The notes: a model not told the origin generated them from the letters alone. Counted from the stretch's first letter, positions 1-15,400 are shown. The stretch is 64,000 bases of DNA from Branchiostoma floridae (GCF_000003815.2 NC_049993.1:17247565-17311564), one strand, 5' to 3'. Made by a program: numbers and translations.

Positions 1-241
1 CAGCTCTAGATGACTAACCATATTATGCAACACACCAGCAGGCATGTGCACATCATGGCATCAGCTGACCTTACATGTAGTGCTAATGAGGGTTTTTCTT
101 ATGTGCTTTAAGTGGTATAATCAAACTTGACATACCAACCAAATAGAATGGAAAGTGCCATTGAGGCCAAACCTTTGTTTTTCTTCCCTTATATGTAGGT
201 ACATATGTAGGTGTATGATGATATTTTTAAAACCATTTCAG

Positions 242-488
242 GTCGGCCTGCGCACTGTTGCCCTTTCCCCAAGTCTGACGGTAGACTCGACCACGCCGGA
301 GGCTGGTGACGTCATCTGCCCACGTCACATCCCCGGCACAGACGAATTATCCTGCACCTGGCACGGCTTCCGGGACGAGGAGAGCCACATCCACCACTTC
401 CTGTTCGGGGTCGGCACGGAGGAGGGAGATGACTCCATATTCCCATTCACGAGGGTGTCGGGGAAAGCGGACAGGTTCAAGGCCAAAG
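242..488 (+). CDS. Receptor exon 1 of window: FN3-like
   Basis: Acceptor after a TTTCAG, donor GTGTAC; enters in phase 0 and leaves in phase 1. It encodes the end of one FN3-like repeat (SPSLTVDSTTPEAGDV) and the start of the next (SCTWHGFRDEESHIHHFLFGVGT, the W..F.D.ES.I..Y pattern). The in-frame sequence to its left (155-241) is intron, not coding. Earlier exons are outside the window. Confidence 0.8.
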
Positions 489-3400
489 GTGTACCTTCCG
501 TTGCCTTCAATATGGTATCCGTAGCATTTGCCATGAGGGATGTAGTCATGATTAGCATTAATTATCCTTCTAAGAAAGAAAGGATGCAAATGTATGGAAT
601 TACTGTAGATAGGCCAGAGTAGAAACTTTAAGACAATTTTACATTATACAACAGGAAAGAGATATTTGCAAAGAAAGGGACACCAGCATTTGACCTGAAA
701 ACAATGCAAATCAGAGAGAAGGGGATGCATGAGGGTTGATGATGAGTTACTTTTTCTTTACTACTTGTGAACTATTGGTTCAGGCCTTTGCAGTAAAAGC
801 TCTTAGGAGGGACGTGCTGTAGTCCTTAATGTCAGATTTCTATTATCTACCTCATGTGCAAAAATGTAATAATTATTGTATTGTTTGAAATCCTAGGATT
901 TGCTGGACAGTTTTTGCGTCACCAGGAAAGCTACTATGCCACAGTGATCGCGTATAATGCAGTGGGAGGGAAAACATCAGCCTACTCAGAGGCGATCGTT
1001 GTTGATGACACCCCACCTGTTCCTGGGACTGTGGTGGAGCTGGACAGTATCTACCATGCTGACTTAGAGGGGGATGATGCAGATGGTAGAGGAAAGTGTG
1101 ACAATGAAGAAGGTAATTTTACTATGCAATTACATGTACCTAATATTAGAATGCTAAATTATCATAATTCAATCATGAATGTTTGATCAAGATTTTTATT
1201 GTAGAGATTCTTTCTTAAATATTGCTGCTTTATCAATAGACCAATTGATTGATTGACTGATTTACTTATTGATTGATTGATTGGTTGGTTAGTAAGGTAT
1301 CACTAGCTTCTTTTCAGAAAATGATATTAGCTGGAAATCCAAGCAGCCAGATTCTGCATATTGAAAAAAACTACATCCTGTATACAACAGGGGAGCTAAT
1401 ACCTGTATCCCTAAAATTAATGAGGAATTACACAAACTGTGAATACTGCCCATTGCAAAGACATAATTATAGAGATGTTTTCTGATTGTTTCAGACTGCC
1501 AGGAGATGGATGCCAGGTGTCAGGCTTCTGTCAGTCAAGTCACTGTTGCCTGGCAACCATTCATGGACCCAGAGACACCGATCATCAGGTGGAAATTTCT
1601 TTTTATATCAACAATCATTCATTTAAAATTAACAATATGATTGTGCAATGCACTGTACACAGCCACTGTACAGTGTACTTTGTGTACAAATGTAAGTACT
1701 AGCATGTCAAAAATAGGCTGGCCCTAATAGCCACAGGCTGCGCCCTGGTTGTGCATGCTGAACAGCCAAACCAATAAATAAATGAATAAATGTCAAACAT
1801 TGCAGACAAAATTTCAATTGAAGATGCCATGGGTGATACAGGTAATTTGGATAGGATGATCCAGACCAAGTCAAAGACACTCATATTCACACACTTTCAT
1901 GTATTTAATGCAAAAAATGGCTGATCTATTTCAGGTACGAAGTAGCTGTAGGAACTGTGCCAGGAGCAGCAGACCTGCACAGCTTCCACCAGGTTCCCCA
2001 TCCTGACACTCGCTTCTTTGTCGTTAAGAACCTGGATCTGTCCGACATCAGACAGGTAATTGTGATGTTTTTGCACTCTTTGTGATACCCCTCTTCAAAG
2101 CACTATATAGGCAGTAAAACAGAAAATGTCACTGTTATAATGCCTCAACCTACATGTAAATGAAAGCTCTTTTTTCCATGATAATCTAACCTTGAAGACA
2201 CTGCAATGTCTTGAAAGGAAATATTATTTGATGACCAGTGACATTAACTTGAAATTAATACAATGACATCTCAGTGTCCCAATATGATATCTCTCTAATC
2301 TATCTATATCTGTCTGTCTCTTTCTGTCTGTCTGTCTCTCTCTCTCTCTACGTCAATCTGTCTCTCTTTCTCCCTCCCCTTTCTTTCTTGGAGTCCCTCT
2401 TTCTGTCTGTCTCTCACTCACTAGCAAAGTATGATATATGTCACGCTATCCATCTTTCATCTTTCATCTTTACTGTTCTCTCTGTCTCTAACTCACTAGC
2501 AAACTTTAAGTATAATATAGAAGAAGAACTTTATTGTACGACAATTGTACATGGTACAAAGTATGGCAACAGCTATTACTGAAAACATAAAGTACAAAAT
2601 AGAGGTAGATATAAGATATAAGAACTTTATTTTGGTTTTCGCAGTTTCAAACAAAAAACTGAAATTTTAAACCAAATTACATAGTTGGCTAATGTTAGCC
2701 CTGGAGTGTCATTCTAAAAGTATCATCCTAAGGATTCATTTTAAAATAAAGTTTCATATGATACAAGTCAGCAAAGTTTCATATGATACAGGTCAGCGTT
2801 TACAGAGAAACAAAGTTACTTGTCACTGAAATGAAAGTCTATACAGTCTTGTTGTACAGAGCTGTTGCCTTGTATAAAAATGACTTTCTAAGTCTTTCAG
2901 TGCGACAGGTCGGTAGTGTGAGCTCGTTACAGTTCCTCAGTGTACGTCCCGTCCGCTGTTGCCGGTTTCCTGTAACCATGTAGTGTAGTGGATGGTCACT
3001 GGCGCGCATCTGGTTGAGAAGTGTCACTGCTGCGTCTTCGCGCCTGGACTGGAGAGTTGGCAGGAGGGTAGTCGTGCAGGAGGCATCACTGTTTCTGTGG
3101 ATGATCTTCATGGCTCTTTTCTGTACGGCCTCGAGGGTGTTTGACTGTGAGATGGTACACCCAACGTACACAACGTTTGCATATTCCAGTACCGGTCTGA
3201 TGAGGGTTGTGTACACTGTTGTTAAATCCTCAGCAGGCATACCACCTTTGGCAAGAAGACGGAGGAAGTGCAAGCGTTGAGAGCCCTTTCTCGTCACGTG
3301 GGATATGTGGCTGTCATACTTGAGGTTGGAGCTAATCTTGAAACCGAGGTAAGGTGCACATGTAACGACTGCTACCTCCTTTCCTCCCAGAGTAAGTGGA

Positions 3401-6400
3401 GGGAGGTCAGGTGGTATTCTGGCGAAACATATCCTGAGCTCGTACGATTTGTCGCCATTCATGGTCATGTTGTTTTGTGTTGCCCATGAGTCCAGGTGGG
3501 TAGCTTCTTCCTGCATAGTGGTGTCGGATTCAGCAGTGATACAGGGGATGCATCGAGACAGTCCAATGTCATCAGCATAACCGATGTTGGTGGTCGTTTC
3601 GTGTTTGACAGTTGAGAAGACATATACACCAGGAATAGGTAAGGTGACAAGACTCCCCCCTGGGGTACACCGGAAGTGACGTCATGCCAGCTGCTGAATT
3701 CCCCGTTAGCGGCGACACGCTGTTTCCTGCCAGACAGATAACTGTTGATCCAAGTCAACATTTGAACAGGGATACCGCGTGTAGCAAGGTGCTGTAGAAG
3801 AATCCCATGGTCTACTTTGTCAAACGCCTTTGACATATCTGCAAGTAACACGCGCACCACTGATGTCTGTTTGTTGTCAAGACTAGTGAACCAGGACTGG
3901 TATGCCTTCAGCAGTGCAGCGGTGGTTGACGACTTGGGCATATATGCAAACTGATCCTTGATCCAAGGTTTCATTATGGGGAACAGTTTGTTTAGCACGA
4001 GACGTTCCTGCACCTTTCCCAGTGTAGAGATCAGAGAGATCGGCCGCCAGTCTTTCTTGCACGAAGGGTGTGTTGTTTTAGGTACAGGGCAGATGTTGGC
4101 TATTTTCCACGCAGACGGCATGATGCCCGTGTTGTAGGACGTGTTCATCAGATGACAGATGACCGGACTAAGATCCTCACAGAACTGGCTTAGAACCCAG
4201 TTTGGTACACCATCGGGACCACAGGCTTGTCTTGGGTTTAGATTTTTTAGTAATGTCTTTACTTGGCCTATGCTGCAGAGATCGTAGGTGTCATCAGTTG
4301 GTGGGAGTGGGAACAGAGCAAAAGTGTTGCTGTCTGACATTGCCTCCCCGAAGAAGTTGTTAAGGTGATCTGCTACTTGTTTCTCTGGGATGTTGGTGAG
4401 AGTGACCTTTCGTTTTGATCTCTGAGTGCGGCCTAGTTCGTTGTTTACAAAGTTCCACCAGTCCCGGGGATTTTGCTTTTTCAGCAATCCTATGCATCTG
4501 TTGTAGTAACATCGTTTTTGCTTCCTGATAAGAGTCTGTACAAGGTTCCGGAGTTTCTTCCAGCGCTCTGTTTTGCCATACTTCAGGTAGGCTGTTTGTC
4601 TTTTTTGGAGTGCCGATTTGATTGTGTCGGTCATCCAGTACTTGTCGACGTTTCTAGTCTTCTTCCTCCTGAAAGGTATGCAGGTGTCGAGCATGGTTTG
4701 AATGATGTCGTAAAAGGTGGTAACCTTGTCCTCCACTGTGCTTGCGTTGTACACACTGGACCAGTCCGTGATCGCCATGCACAGCCCTAGAGCGTCCTTT
4801 CTCTCCTGTGTTACCAGGCGGTGCATGGTTCTGGAGGGCTCGCAGTGGTTTTGATGGATTTGGGGTTTCCAAATCACACAGTTGTGATCACTTGCTCCGA
4901 GGGGAGCTATGGTAGTCGGTGTCTGATATTGGTTGTGAACATTTGTAATGATTAGATCCAGCACACTGTCGGCGCGGGTGGTCATTGACACTACCTGTTT
5001 CAACTCGGGGTGACTGGTCAGCAGGGGATTCAGTGGAAGCTTGTTGAAATCGCCGCACAGTATGATACCTGCGTGTGGATGTTTTCGGCGGATTTCATCC
5101 AAGGAGTTGATCAGGTATTGATTAGTTGTGGTTTGCAGGTGAGGCTCGTTAGCCCATGGAGGATGATAAAGTGCTCCCAAAAAGAGTCTCGGGATGGCTC
5201 TTGGAGTCCAATGTGGTTCGAGCTGTATCCACATACATTCGATGTCATCCGGTGTCGAGATGTTGACGGGAGTTGCCTTTATACTTGTTTTGATGTAGAC
5301 AGCGACTCCTCCGCCCCTTCTGGTTTCCCGATCCTTGCGATAGAGACAGTAACCGTCGATGATGGTCGATTCCTCTGGTATGTTGGAAGAAAACCAGGTA
5401 TAGGCTTAACATCCTAGTTGACATAACAATAAGGGCTAACATAATTCATTTATATAGTATCATAATGAAGTAGGCTAAATCATCAGCTTCAGTATTCTGT
5501 CTAATCGCAAAGCAGTCCTTGATATATTTGCCTATTTTTGCATTATATGTATGCATCTTCTATTGTTTACCACTGCAGGTGTTTGTGACAGTGAGAGGAC
5601 ACAACGCTGCAGGCCTGTCCAGTGTGGCTGTGTCTAACGGAGTCTACATCAGTAAGATCAGTGCCGGGTTACCTCCCCTCACACCGCTCATTGTCAACGA
5701 TGGGGATCACAATGGCGACATGTAAGATGTTCTTTGCTCAGCATATGGTCCAACAGAGCGGTGTGTCTATTTGCATATTGATAGCTGTTCAATACACTAC
5801 CAAAAGTGCTTTTTCTTGTTTGTCTTGTTTTGCTTCCTCACAGAAAATTTATCTTCCAGGAAGAAAAAAATTCTTGTATTTCTTAAGAGTTGAATCCGGT
5901 TAGAAAAAAACAAGAATTTCTAGAATTTTTTTCTTGCATTATAAGAAAAAATAAGAAGATTTTGCTTAACTGTCTAGAAAAATTTTTGTAGTTTCTCGTT
6001 TTGCTTGAATTTTATTCTACATTTTCTTCATACAAGAATATTTGTCTTCATACAAGAATTGTCCATGGGGCAAGCAAAATAAGAAAAAAATCATTTTTGG
6101 TAGTGTAGACCTACCACATGTGGTGGAACTTTGTCAGGTAAAATGATGGACTCGCCTCTGCAAGTTGTGCAAAGATGAACAAAGCTTCAGTTACATCATA
6201 CATGGATGATACTCTGATGCCATTACGATACAGTTTGCCACACCTCATCGTGAAAGGTATCCAACCATACATGATCTTCAAGTCGATGGAAGTTCAACTA
6301 CTGTTAATTTATCATACTTTGGACCCCATCTTCAAGAAAGTAAAGGATTATGAACTTTAACAAATTACAGTGTGAGCTAATCGAAGAGAGTCGTCTGAGT

Positions 6401-9400
6401 TTGTATCTGTATATTATATAGCCGGTATAACCGCCCTTCGGCGTAACACACCAGCTTAAAAGAGACCACAAATTTTTTCTTTCTTAACTTTAAAGAGCTG
6501 TCTGTTCTAAAAACAGAGACTACCAGAGCCATAACGAGGAGATGAGCGCACACTGGGACTTCAGCGGTGACCCCTGCCCTCCCGTCCGGACGGAGTGGTC
6601 AGTGGTCAGGCTGGACGGGATGGAGATCTGGCCTCTCACCGAGCTGGATCCAGGTCTGACTTTCTCAACTACTTTTGCCGAATGAATTTACAGAAATGCG
6701 TGCATCTCATTAACAGTATTTGCTTCAAACACCCCATTAGGCACAATAGAATAATAAACTTACTTTGTAAAAGTAATGCTAAATTTGATTGAGTATGTTG
6801 ATGACACTATCCTGCTTCCTGATGATCTGGAGCAACTTCAAGATACCCTTATGGTCTATGATGAGGACCAATTAAGATAGCTGAGGCTCAGAATCAACTG
6901 GAGCAAGACAGAGCTCATGCACATTGGAGATGGCAGCCTGTGTCGATGGCTTTGATAGTAGAGCTCTGAGAAGGAACACAGGCACCCGTTGGCATGAGCA
7001 CTTGTGCAACAGTTATTGTTTTACAGTGAGAACTGTTATTGGCCTTCACTTCAGTTTTACTTCATATCTAATATTATTTACTTTGTTACTTTCAGCTGTC
7101 TTGCTAATATCTGTTGAAGTTCTTAAACAATTGTTTTGCCTTGGTTGCATTTAACATTCAATGGTAGCGAACTACAAATGAGATTTGGAGAAGGTAATAT
7201 TTTTTATCAATCTATATTCAGGCACTGACAGTGCCACATCGGACGAGTTTGACCTCCGTGATGGTGAAACGTACTACACCGTTGTCAGGGCAACCAACCA
7301 GCTGGGCTACAGCTACTCCACCAGGTCTGATGGCGTCACAGTCAGGCTGGAGCCTCTCGTTCCCGGGGTAGTCAGGGACGGCCCCATCATCGGGTTCGAC
7401 CTGTCCCATCAACAATCTGTGACGTCACTGTCGGCTAACTGGGACAGCTTTGGAAAGGATTACGGTCTTGGGGATGCTGCTGCCATTAATGGTAAGATTG
7501 CTTAACCAGTAAAACTGTGAGTTTACTAGTAAAGTATGTACCAACTGCACAAGACAGGAATGTGTTTGTTGTGACAGAATTTTTTAGGATCTTGTCAGCC
7601 TTCTTAGCTACTAGCATATGCTCCTTTAATCAGGATCAATCTGTCGACAGTAAACATTCATATTCTATAAATTAAAGTAGTCTCAAAATCTGTATTGAGC
7701 TACATTGTATAGTTATTACATGTCTATAAGATAATATTCAAAGTAAAACGTATTGTCTACAATTTAGATGTTACACAAATTTCGAAAGATACCATTCTCC
7801 AAAGTATGGTGATGTAATACGCTGTTTGATGAAATTAAGTGTACTATAATGATAAGATTTATTTTCTATTACAAGGCGAAACCGTTGAGCCTGGAGACCA
7901 CCAAATCGTAGACCATTACGAAGTCGCGGTAGGGACGGACCGACGGTACCCGAGTACCCGCACCAACATCCGCCCGTTCATCAACGTCGGGAAGAACAAG
8001 ACCGTCACGTTTGAACACCTTCAGCTCATCCCGAGAACAGGCATTTACTACGTCACGGTCAGAGCTGTCAGTCTCGCGTCATCTGCGACGGAAGTGACGT
8101 CAAACGGCATCCGGGTGGGATTCGGTGGGGACATCATATCTCATGGAGAGGTACAAATACCAAGGTAAGGGAAAACCATCTTCTTTGAATGAATGGTTTT
8201 ATTTGATCAACATGATCAGGCAAAAAGTACAAAAAAATATCGCCTGTGTATATCGCAGCCACAGGCTGAATTGCATACTTTTACAGTTAAAATCTATTGG
8301 CTTAGGCACATTACAGCTTTACATCTAAACGCACTGATGACGAGATTTGTATTCTTAAAATCAACAACAATACTATCTTAAAACAGATATGTTAAATCGC
8401 TAAGATGGTATGTACAATGCGTGGTCACAAATAGCTTACAACAGCTTACAGTTTCAATGTGTGGCTAGAGTCCGTTCAGAAGGTAAGGAATGTTCTTTAT
8501 CTTAAACGTTTCATTATCAACTTTTCTTAAACATTTCTATATCATGTGTTTTACCTTAACTTACGAGTATAGTATAATGGTTGCAGTCAAATCATTGTAA
8601 TCTGTCATAGTCTTGAATGTTAGATTTTGTCTGACCCTTACCTCTTCCCTCCTGACCTCGATGAAAAGTTTTCTGTTGCATCATTCATAAGCAGTTTCTT
8701 ATGAGTACAAAGTTCAGACTATGTAAAGTGTTACCCTAACTTAACATATATTACTTGGAGTCTTGCTACCTTAATCTGTGCTTGACATCATGTATTAAAC
8801 AAAAAAACATTTTGGAATACATGTGTACATGACACACTTTGTGCTCACATGTACCACAGATGTTTATGCTATTGATTTTGGAATCTATTGTTCAGTATTT
8901 TTTGCATAGCTGCAGTTCAGTATTAGTTTTTTGTTACCCACAGATACATCTCCTCTGAAGCAAACATCACGGTGGCCTGGAGTGATTTTGAGTTCACCAT
9001 GCCGATCCTCCTCTACCAGTGGGGAATCACAACCAACCGGACCAAACTGGAGGAGCTGAACTGTCTAGATCTGGTAATTATTTAGACTGATCTATTAAAT
9101 AAATTTTATCTCCTTTTATTAGTAGCACTATTATGGTATTACTTAGCAGACGGCTCCATTCTGTGAACAAGGCTGACGGGTTACATTAATGGGTATTACT
9201 AAGTCACAATGTGTTGGTTGATAAAGTTTAGTTTTCTTTGATTCAGTGTCGTTCAACACAGATAAATTCTCATGGTAAAATCTCTTTCAATGTATTAATA
9301 ATTATTGTTTTACAGTTTTGCATGTTTTGGCTTCCTAAAGTTCTTTTGGGGGATGTTTGTGTACATGACTATGAAGTTAGTCTTGTTTGAATGGTTAAAC

Positions 9401-12400
9401 CTTGTTGGCGGGTAAATTTTATAGTTTCAGCCAACCAGCATGGTAAATATGACATCATTTGTAAAAACCTTATGGAGCAAATTTTCTCATCCTGATCTTT
9501 CCTAGCTATTCATTTTTGCAATTTTGCCACTTTCCAGCAAAACTTCGACGAAGATTGGTATGCTGGAGTCTTTGAAATCAGATGTAAACGCTTGTTATTG
9601 ATGTTAAGATGGGTCTGCCCATCCATTAATTTTCAATCTTTTCATGTTTGCAATTTTGCCACTTTCCAGCAAAACTTTGATGAAGACGGATACGCCGGAG
9701 TCAGTGAGGAGCACGCCCACCTGTTTGACATCTACCCCCTCACCAAAGTGGGCAGGAACACCATGGTTCAGTACCAGGGTCTGGAGCTCCAGCATGGACA
9801 CACCTATCACGTCGTTGTCGTGGCAACGGATGAGGCTGCGCAGTGCGCCATGGCCCTGGCTGACGTCACCATTGATACCAGCCCTCCGGTGGAAGGACAT
9901 GTGTTTGTAGGAGCACCAGGAGATATGGTAAATTATGAAGCAGAGCAATAGACGATAACGAATGCCAAAGCTTTTGATAGTCATTTTGCTACGCCTACAG
10001 CTTTGATAAGTCAGTTAGTTGAGCTTGCCTATAAGACACTTGTTTCTGACTTAGAAAAAAGAGATGCTGCTACAGTGAGCATTAGGTCAATGCCCAGAAT
10101 TGGTCTCTGTGGCCTTGCACAAAGCAAACTTGTCAAAGAAGTGCTGTGAGTCAGTACATTGTTTTTTAGTACCTTTAAATGATGCGTCTCTTATAAATTA
10201 AGTTGAGTTGGTTGATTAACCTTAACTTTCTCCTTAATTTGTAATCTCAGTAAGAAAAATACTTAAGTGACAGATGCCCTTTTTTCACCAGAACGTCATG
10301 TACGCAGCCATGACAGACCGGATGGAAGTATTTTGGGAGGGTTACCATGACAACACAAGCGGCATCGCCCAGTTTGAGGTCTCCCTGCTGTCGGGGGGTG
10401 ACTGCCAATCACGCGGCAATGAGCAACGCACCGTTAAAGTCGACTTTGTGCCTGTCTCCGCCAACGAGTCTTCATACATGTTTGTTGACATTGATCTGAA
10501 GGTAGCTACAGTCTTTATTACTTTTTGTATGGCGTAGATTATGAGAATTATTGTTTTGTTTACCTCTTTTTAGACTCATTTTGCCTTTTATGTTGAAGTA
10601 ACTGATGAATCCGAATGAATAGATGCAGATAAAAAAAAGCCAGTTTTTATGAAATCGGTGATTGTAATCTGTGATACATTGGATAGAGCTATCATCACAT
10701 TTTGTACTTTTGTAAATGATAATTAAAATGAATTTAAATGGTTATTGAGCACCAAGGAGCCAAAGGACTTGTCTTGTGTGAACTAATGTTGCTTTACACA
10801 GAAAATCGCATGCAGGCTTTACCCTTTTCCCCATTCCAGCCTGACACGCCATACTACGTGACCTTCCGGGCCATCAACCGAGCTGACCTGGTGACGGAGT
10901 CCACCACCCCTTCCATCCTGCTGGACCTGCGCGACCCTGTGGCTGGTGACGTCATGGACGGGGTCAACTTCCAAACCGACGCCACGCACCAGAGCTCCTT
11001 GTCGGAAATGAAAGGTCATAAAGTTAAATCATTGACTGTCCCCAAAACATATTACATTTCTATATCATTCTGTGTCTGTACAGTCGGTGTAACAGATCTT
11101 TACCACATTTGTCTGAAATGACCATTTAAAATGGTATTACAATATATTAGTGTGTTCTAGATTAGTCAGAACTCCTTACATTCAATTAGTACAGCCTCTG
11201 GGTGTTAAAGACTTCCTTCCAATCCAGCCACATGTAAAAGACGCGTGAGGCTGCGTCTTCTTGATGAAGGTTTAAGCATCTGCTGAATATAAGAAGAGTC
11301 TATCTTATGTTTGAAATAAAGCTCCTTGATGAATCAGTGACCAATTATTGACCAATTTTGTTTTTTTTTGTTTTACAGGTGTGATTATACACCATCCTAA
11401 CCCTGTTGGTGACCCCTGCCCCAAGACGAGCTATCCTATGGACGAAATGCACGACAGCTGGTCTGCGTTACAGACGACTGGACTGTGGGGAGTGTCGGGG
11501 GAGAGACGGATTCTGTTTCACCCAGAGCAGGTATGCCATTAACTCAAAGTGTTTCAAATGTCATGATTCAATTTTTAAATTTCTTCAGCCCGGTAACCAA
11601 CTGCCCGTTAACCAACCACCTGAGAACCAACCACCTGTTAACCAACCACCTGATAACCAACCACCTGATAACCAACCACCTGTTAACCAACTGCCCGTTA
11701 ACCAACCACCTGAGAACCAACCACCTGATAACCAACCACCTGTTAACCAACCATTTTAACCAACCACCTGTCATACCAAAGACTTTAAAAATGGTACAAG
11801 CTGCTTTCTCTTTGATTAGCACTGAGCACTAATGAGGAAGAGTATGGGAGTTAAACACACATCACTATACCAGCCGGCCCCTGCTGTAGTTGCTTCCACA
11901 AATGTGTGGCCCAGGGGCTACAAAAATGGAGATGGGCTGCTCATATGTATGGGCAACTTTTAACTTTATGTTTTGACAGTTTTTGTGTCTTGTCAGCTAT
12001 CTTTTGATGAAGATGAGGGCTTGTCTGTCCGCCTGACCCGTGATATTGAGTACGAGAGGATGATGTCAGGAGCCTACTCTACAGAAGTGGACGGCAGCAC
12101 AACAGGGCAGTACGAGGTGAGGAAACTGTAGCACAAACACTTACAACAAGAGATTAATGTCTTATCTTATGCAGTATAGCGGGAAATCTTTATTTTTTTT
12201 TTTTTTATCTATGCTGTGTCCACACCTCATCATTAACAGCTGTGCTGACATTTTACAATACATCACGCTGGCGAGTTTCGGTGAGGTGGGCATTAACTTT
12301 CCATTTGAAGTTCCTCAAGTCTCTGATAGTTACAATGTCTTGTGGGAGGCAGTTCCATAACTTAACTGTGGCTGGGAGAAAAGTTCTTTTGTGCCAGGAG

Positions 12401-15400
12401 GAGGTTGACTTGACAGGTTCTAGGGCTGCACTGTGTTGGGATGTTGACAGACGTGTTTCTCGGCGGTGTACGTAGGACTCGGGTAGAAGGTTGTTCAGTA
12501 GTGTTGGTGCGTCTTGGTGATACATTCTGTGTAGAAGTGAGAGGGCCCCAACATTTCTCCGCTGTTCTAGAGGCTGGATCTGGACACTGTCCAATGCGTC
12601 TTGAGGTAAGTTGATTAACTTTGTTGCTCTTCTTTGAATGGCATCTAGCGAGCTAAGGGATGTTGCACATGCACCCATCCACACAGTAGAGGCGTACTCC
12701 ATCGAGGATCGAACCATGCTCTTGTAGATAGTAGCTCTCTGTTTAGGACTTAGGTATGGGGAGACTCTTCTTAGCAGGCCAAGTCGTCTTCCAGCATCAG
12801 TTGACATTTTGTCTATGTGGTGTGACCAGGTCAGATTTCTCCTTATTGTAAGTCCCAGCAGGTCTGCTTCTTCCACCTCGGTGAGGATTGTATCCATAAA
12901 GGTGAGATCAGGGTGGTTTTCTTTGACATCCTTCAAGTTACTCACTATCATGCTTTTGCATTTTGTTGCCCCAAAGAGAACATTCCAGTCTTTTGCCCAA
13001 TTCTGGATCCCCATGAGGTCTGTGTTGAGTGATTGGGCGGCAAGGGTTCTTTCTTGTCTGTTCCTTATGATGTTCATAAGAGACGTGTCGTCAGCATATA
13101 GCATGGCAGTGTTTCTTATCTTTTCGGTGATGTCGTCTATGAAGATGAGGAACAGGAGAGGTCCTAGGATGGAGCCTTGGGGAACTCCAGCGTTGATGAC
13201 TTTGGAGGTGGACGTTTTCCCACTGATTACTACTTTTAGCTCTCTATTTGACAGGTAGTCCTCAATCCATTTTAGTAAGCTTCCTTTGACACCGATGGCG
13301 CTTAGTTTAGCGATGAGCCCCCTATGCCACACTCGGTCAAAAGCCCTGCTTATATCCAGGCAGATCAATCTGCTCTCTTGCCGTCTGTCCTTGGTGTCAT
13401 GTAAAAGTTGGCTTACAAAGGTCAGCGCATCTGTTGTCGAGTGACCTGCCCTAAATCCAAATTGGTTGTTGCTTATGAGTCTGTACTTACTGATGTGTGT
13501 CCATAGAGCTTTGTTTATGAGAGCTTCCATTACCTTGCTGATTATGCTCAGCAGGGATATAGGTCTATAGTTGTTTGGATCTTGTTTGTTGTTCTTTTTG
13601 TGGACTGGAATAACATTAGCGATTTTCCATTGTTTTGGCATGTGGTGATTGTCTATCAGAAGCTGGAAGAGTCTGGCTAGAGGCCCGGCTAGCTCAGGTG
13701 CAGCTTGTTTCAGAACTCTGGCGGGTATGGAGTCTGGACCAGTAGCCTTGTTGGTGTCTAGCGTAGACAACTCTTCGCGCACTTGATCCGGGCAGAAGGT
13801 TACTTTCTCTAGAGTGGATGTAGTTCTGGTCGTTGCCAGAGGGACTTCTTTCTCATTTTCTTCTTGTGTTATGGTGGATTTGTCGGCAAATATGCTAGCA
13901 AAGCACTCAGCTTTTTCCTCAGGATGTATGTAAGTTTGGTTGCCAGAAGTCAGTAAGGGAATATCACATTTTCCACCTTGCCCCATCAGCCTCTTTGCCG
14001 TCCACCACCAGCTTTTGCTTCCATTTTTAAGTCCTGTGGTCATTTTTGCCTTGACCCTCTTTTTGTGGGCTTTTCTTGCTTTTCTGGTGGCATAGGTGTA
14101 GTCATTTCTGGCCTTGTTGTATCTGGTTCGTGTCTCTTGGGTTTCGTTAGCTTTGTACTGGTGCCAAGATTTTATTTTCTTCTGTAGGGCTCTCTCACAC
14201 GCGCCATTGTACCACTCAGGTTTTCCATCAAAGGTCTTGAGTTCTCTTCTCGGGATGTGGTGTTTCATGGCCTCTTGGATAACATTTGTTACGTTTGTAC
14301 ATGAGCGTGCACATTTGTACATGAGACATCTGCTTGTGTCTATGGCAGCTCTATACGAGGTTAGAAGTCAAACACTTTCTTCTCATCAAAACAGTAACGT
14401 TCTGATCACAGAGAATAGATGTACATGTACCTAATCTTTGGACCAACCATTTGAATCCCGGCTGTTGTTGCTCACCCAACTGGATGGAACTTTAAGCCAT
14501 GGTCCACCGTGCATTATACCTGTCGAATAGAACTAGTAGCGCTGTACATAGCATCTTTCTTCTCTAACAAAAAACAAAGGAAGAGTAGCTCAATTTTTCA
14601 TTAAGCAAGATGAGCAAGATCACTTTCACACAATATAACAGGGAATCGAGAGGCATCTGTATACATTGATTCCTTTGGTATGCTTATTTTGAGTTGTATG
14701 TAAAGGACATGTACTAGCTTTGTCAAAAGTGGAGATCAAAACATTGCTCATATCTGTAGTATTGCAGAGTCTTACTCATTAGAAAAACAATTACTGTGAA
14801 ATTTCCGGATTTCTTGTCTCATGATGCTACTGATAATTTCTGCAGATGGACATCATCGCTGCCAGTGGCGAGCTTCAGGCGGTCACCAGTGTTGTGTTCT
14901 GGGATGGACTGGAAGGCGTGGTCGGAGATCACATCGAAATGAGCCTTGAACAAGAAGAAGAACTTTTCCCCGGCAGCAACGAAAACTGCAGCTGTTGCCA
15001 GATAGGAGACACTGCTAACATTACAGCTGCTAATGTTACAGGTGGATATACAATCATGATAATGTTACAGACTAGAAGACTACGTTTGATACAAATCTTC
15101 AACAAAGGGTGTTCCTCTTATACTTTTGTCCATGCTTATAGATACAATGTATATGTCTAAGATGGACATTGAAATGACTGCAATTGCAAATATTCCTACC
15201 TGTCTAAGTGCCAAAGCTGCCCCTTGCTTCTCTACGTGTGGTTTCTCCATTTACTAATTAATAAATATACAAACTTAAGTTACCCTGGATGAAGTAATCA
15301 GATCATTTAGCTGTCACATTTTCTAAATATACAATTCTCCTTTCTTGCAGGCAACTGTAACTGCACCTGCACCAGCCCCAGCCCCACAAGTGAACCTCAA

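Larger units (their letters stand above)
489..11378. other. Receptor introns 1-12: what the gaps hold
   Basis: Introns 489-896, 1113-1494, 7492-7875, 9928-10291, 10502-10839 and 11015-11378 show nothing beyond AT-rich sequence. Intron 1589-1934 has a LINE-like 3' tail with AATAAATAAATG near 1770-1795. Intron 2056-5578 holds a pyrimidine tract (2285-2500) and the antisense LINE. Intron 8165-8943 contains LINE-like 3' tail sequence (8190-8280, 8635-8700). Intron 9074-9669 holds the exon-10 relic. Confidence 0.6.

Noticed and set aside
11406-11759. NQPPx repeat as a retained-intron coding extension of exon 13
   Set aside because: The frame that gives NQPPx is not the frame in which exon 13 ends.
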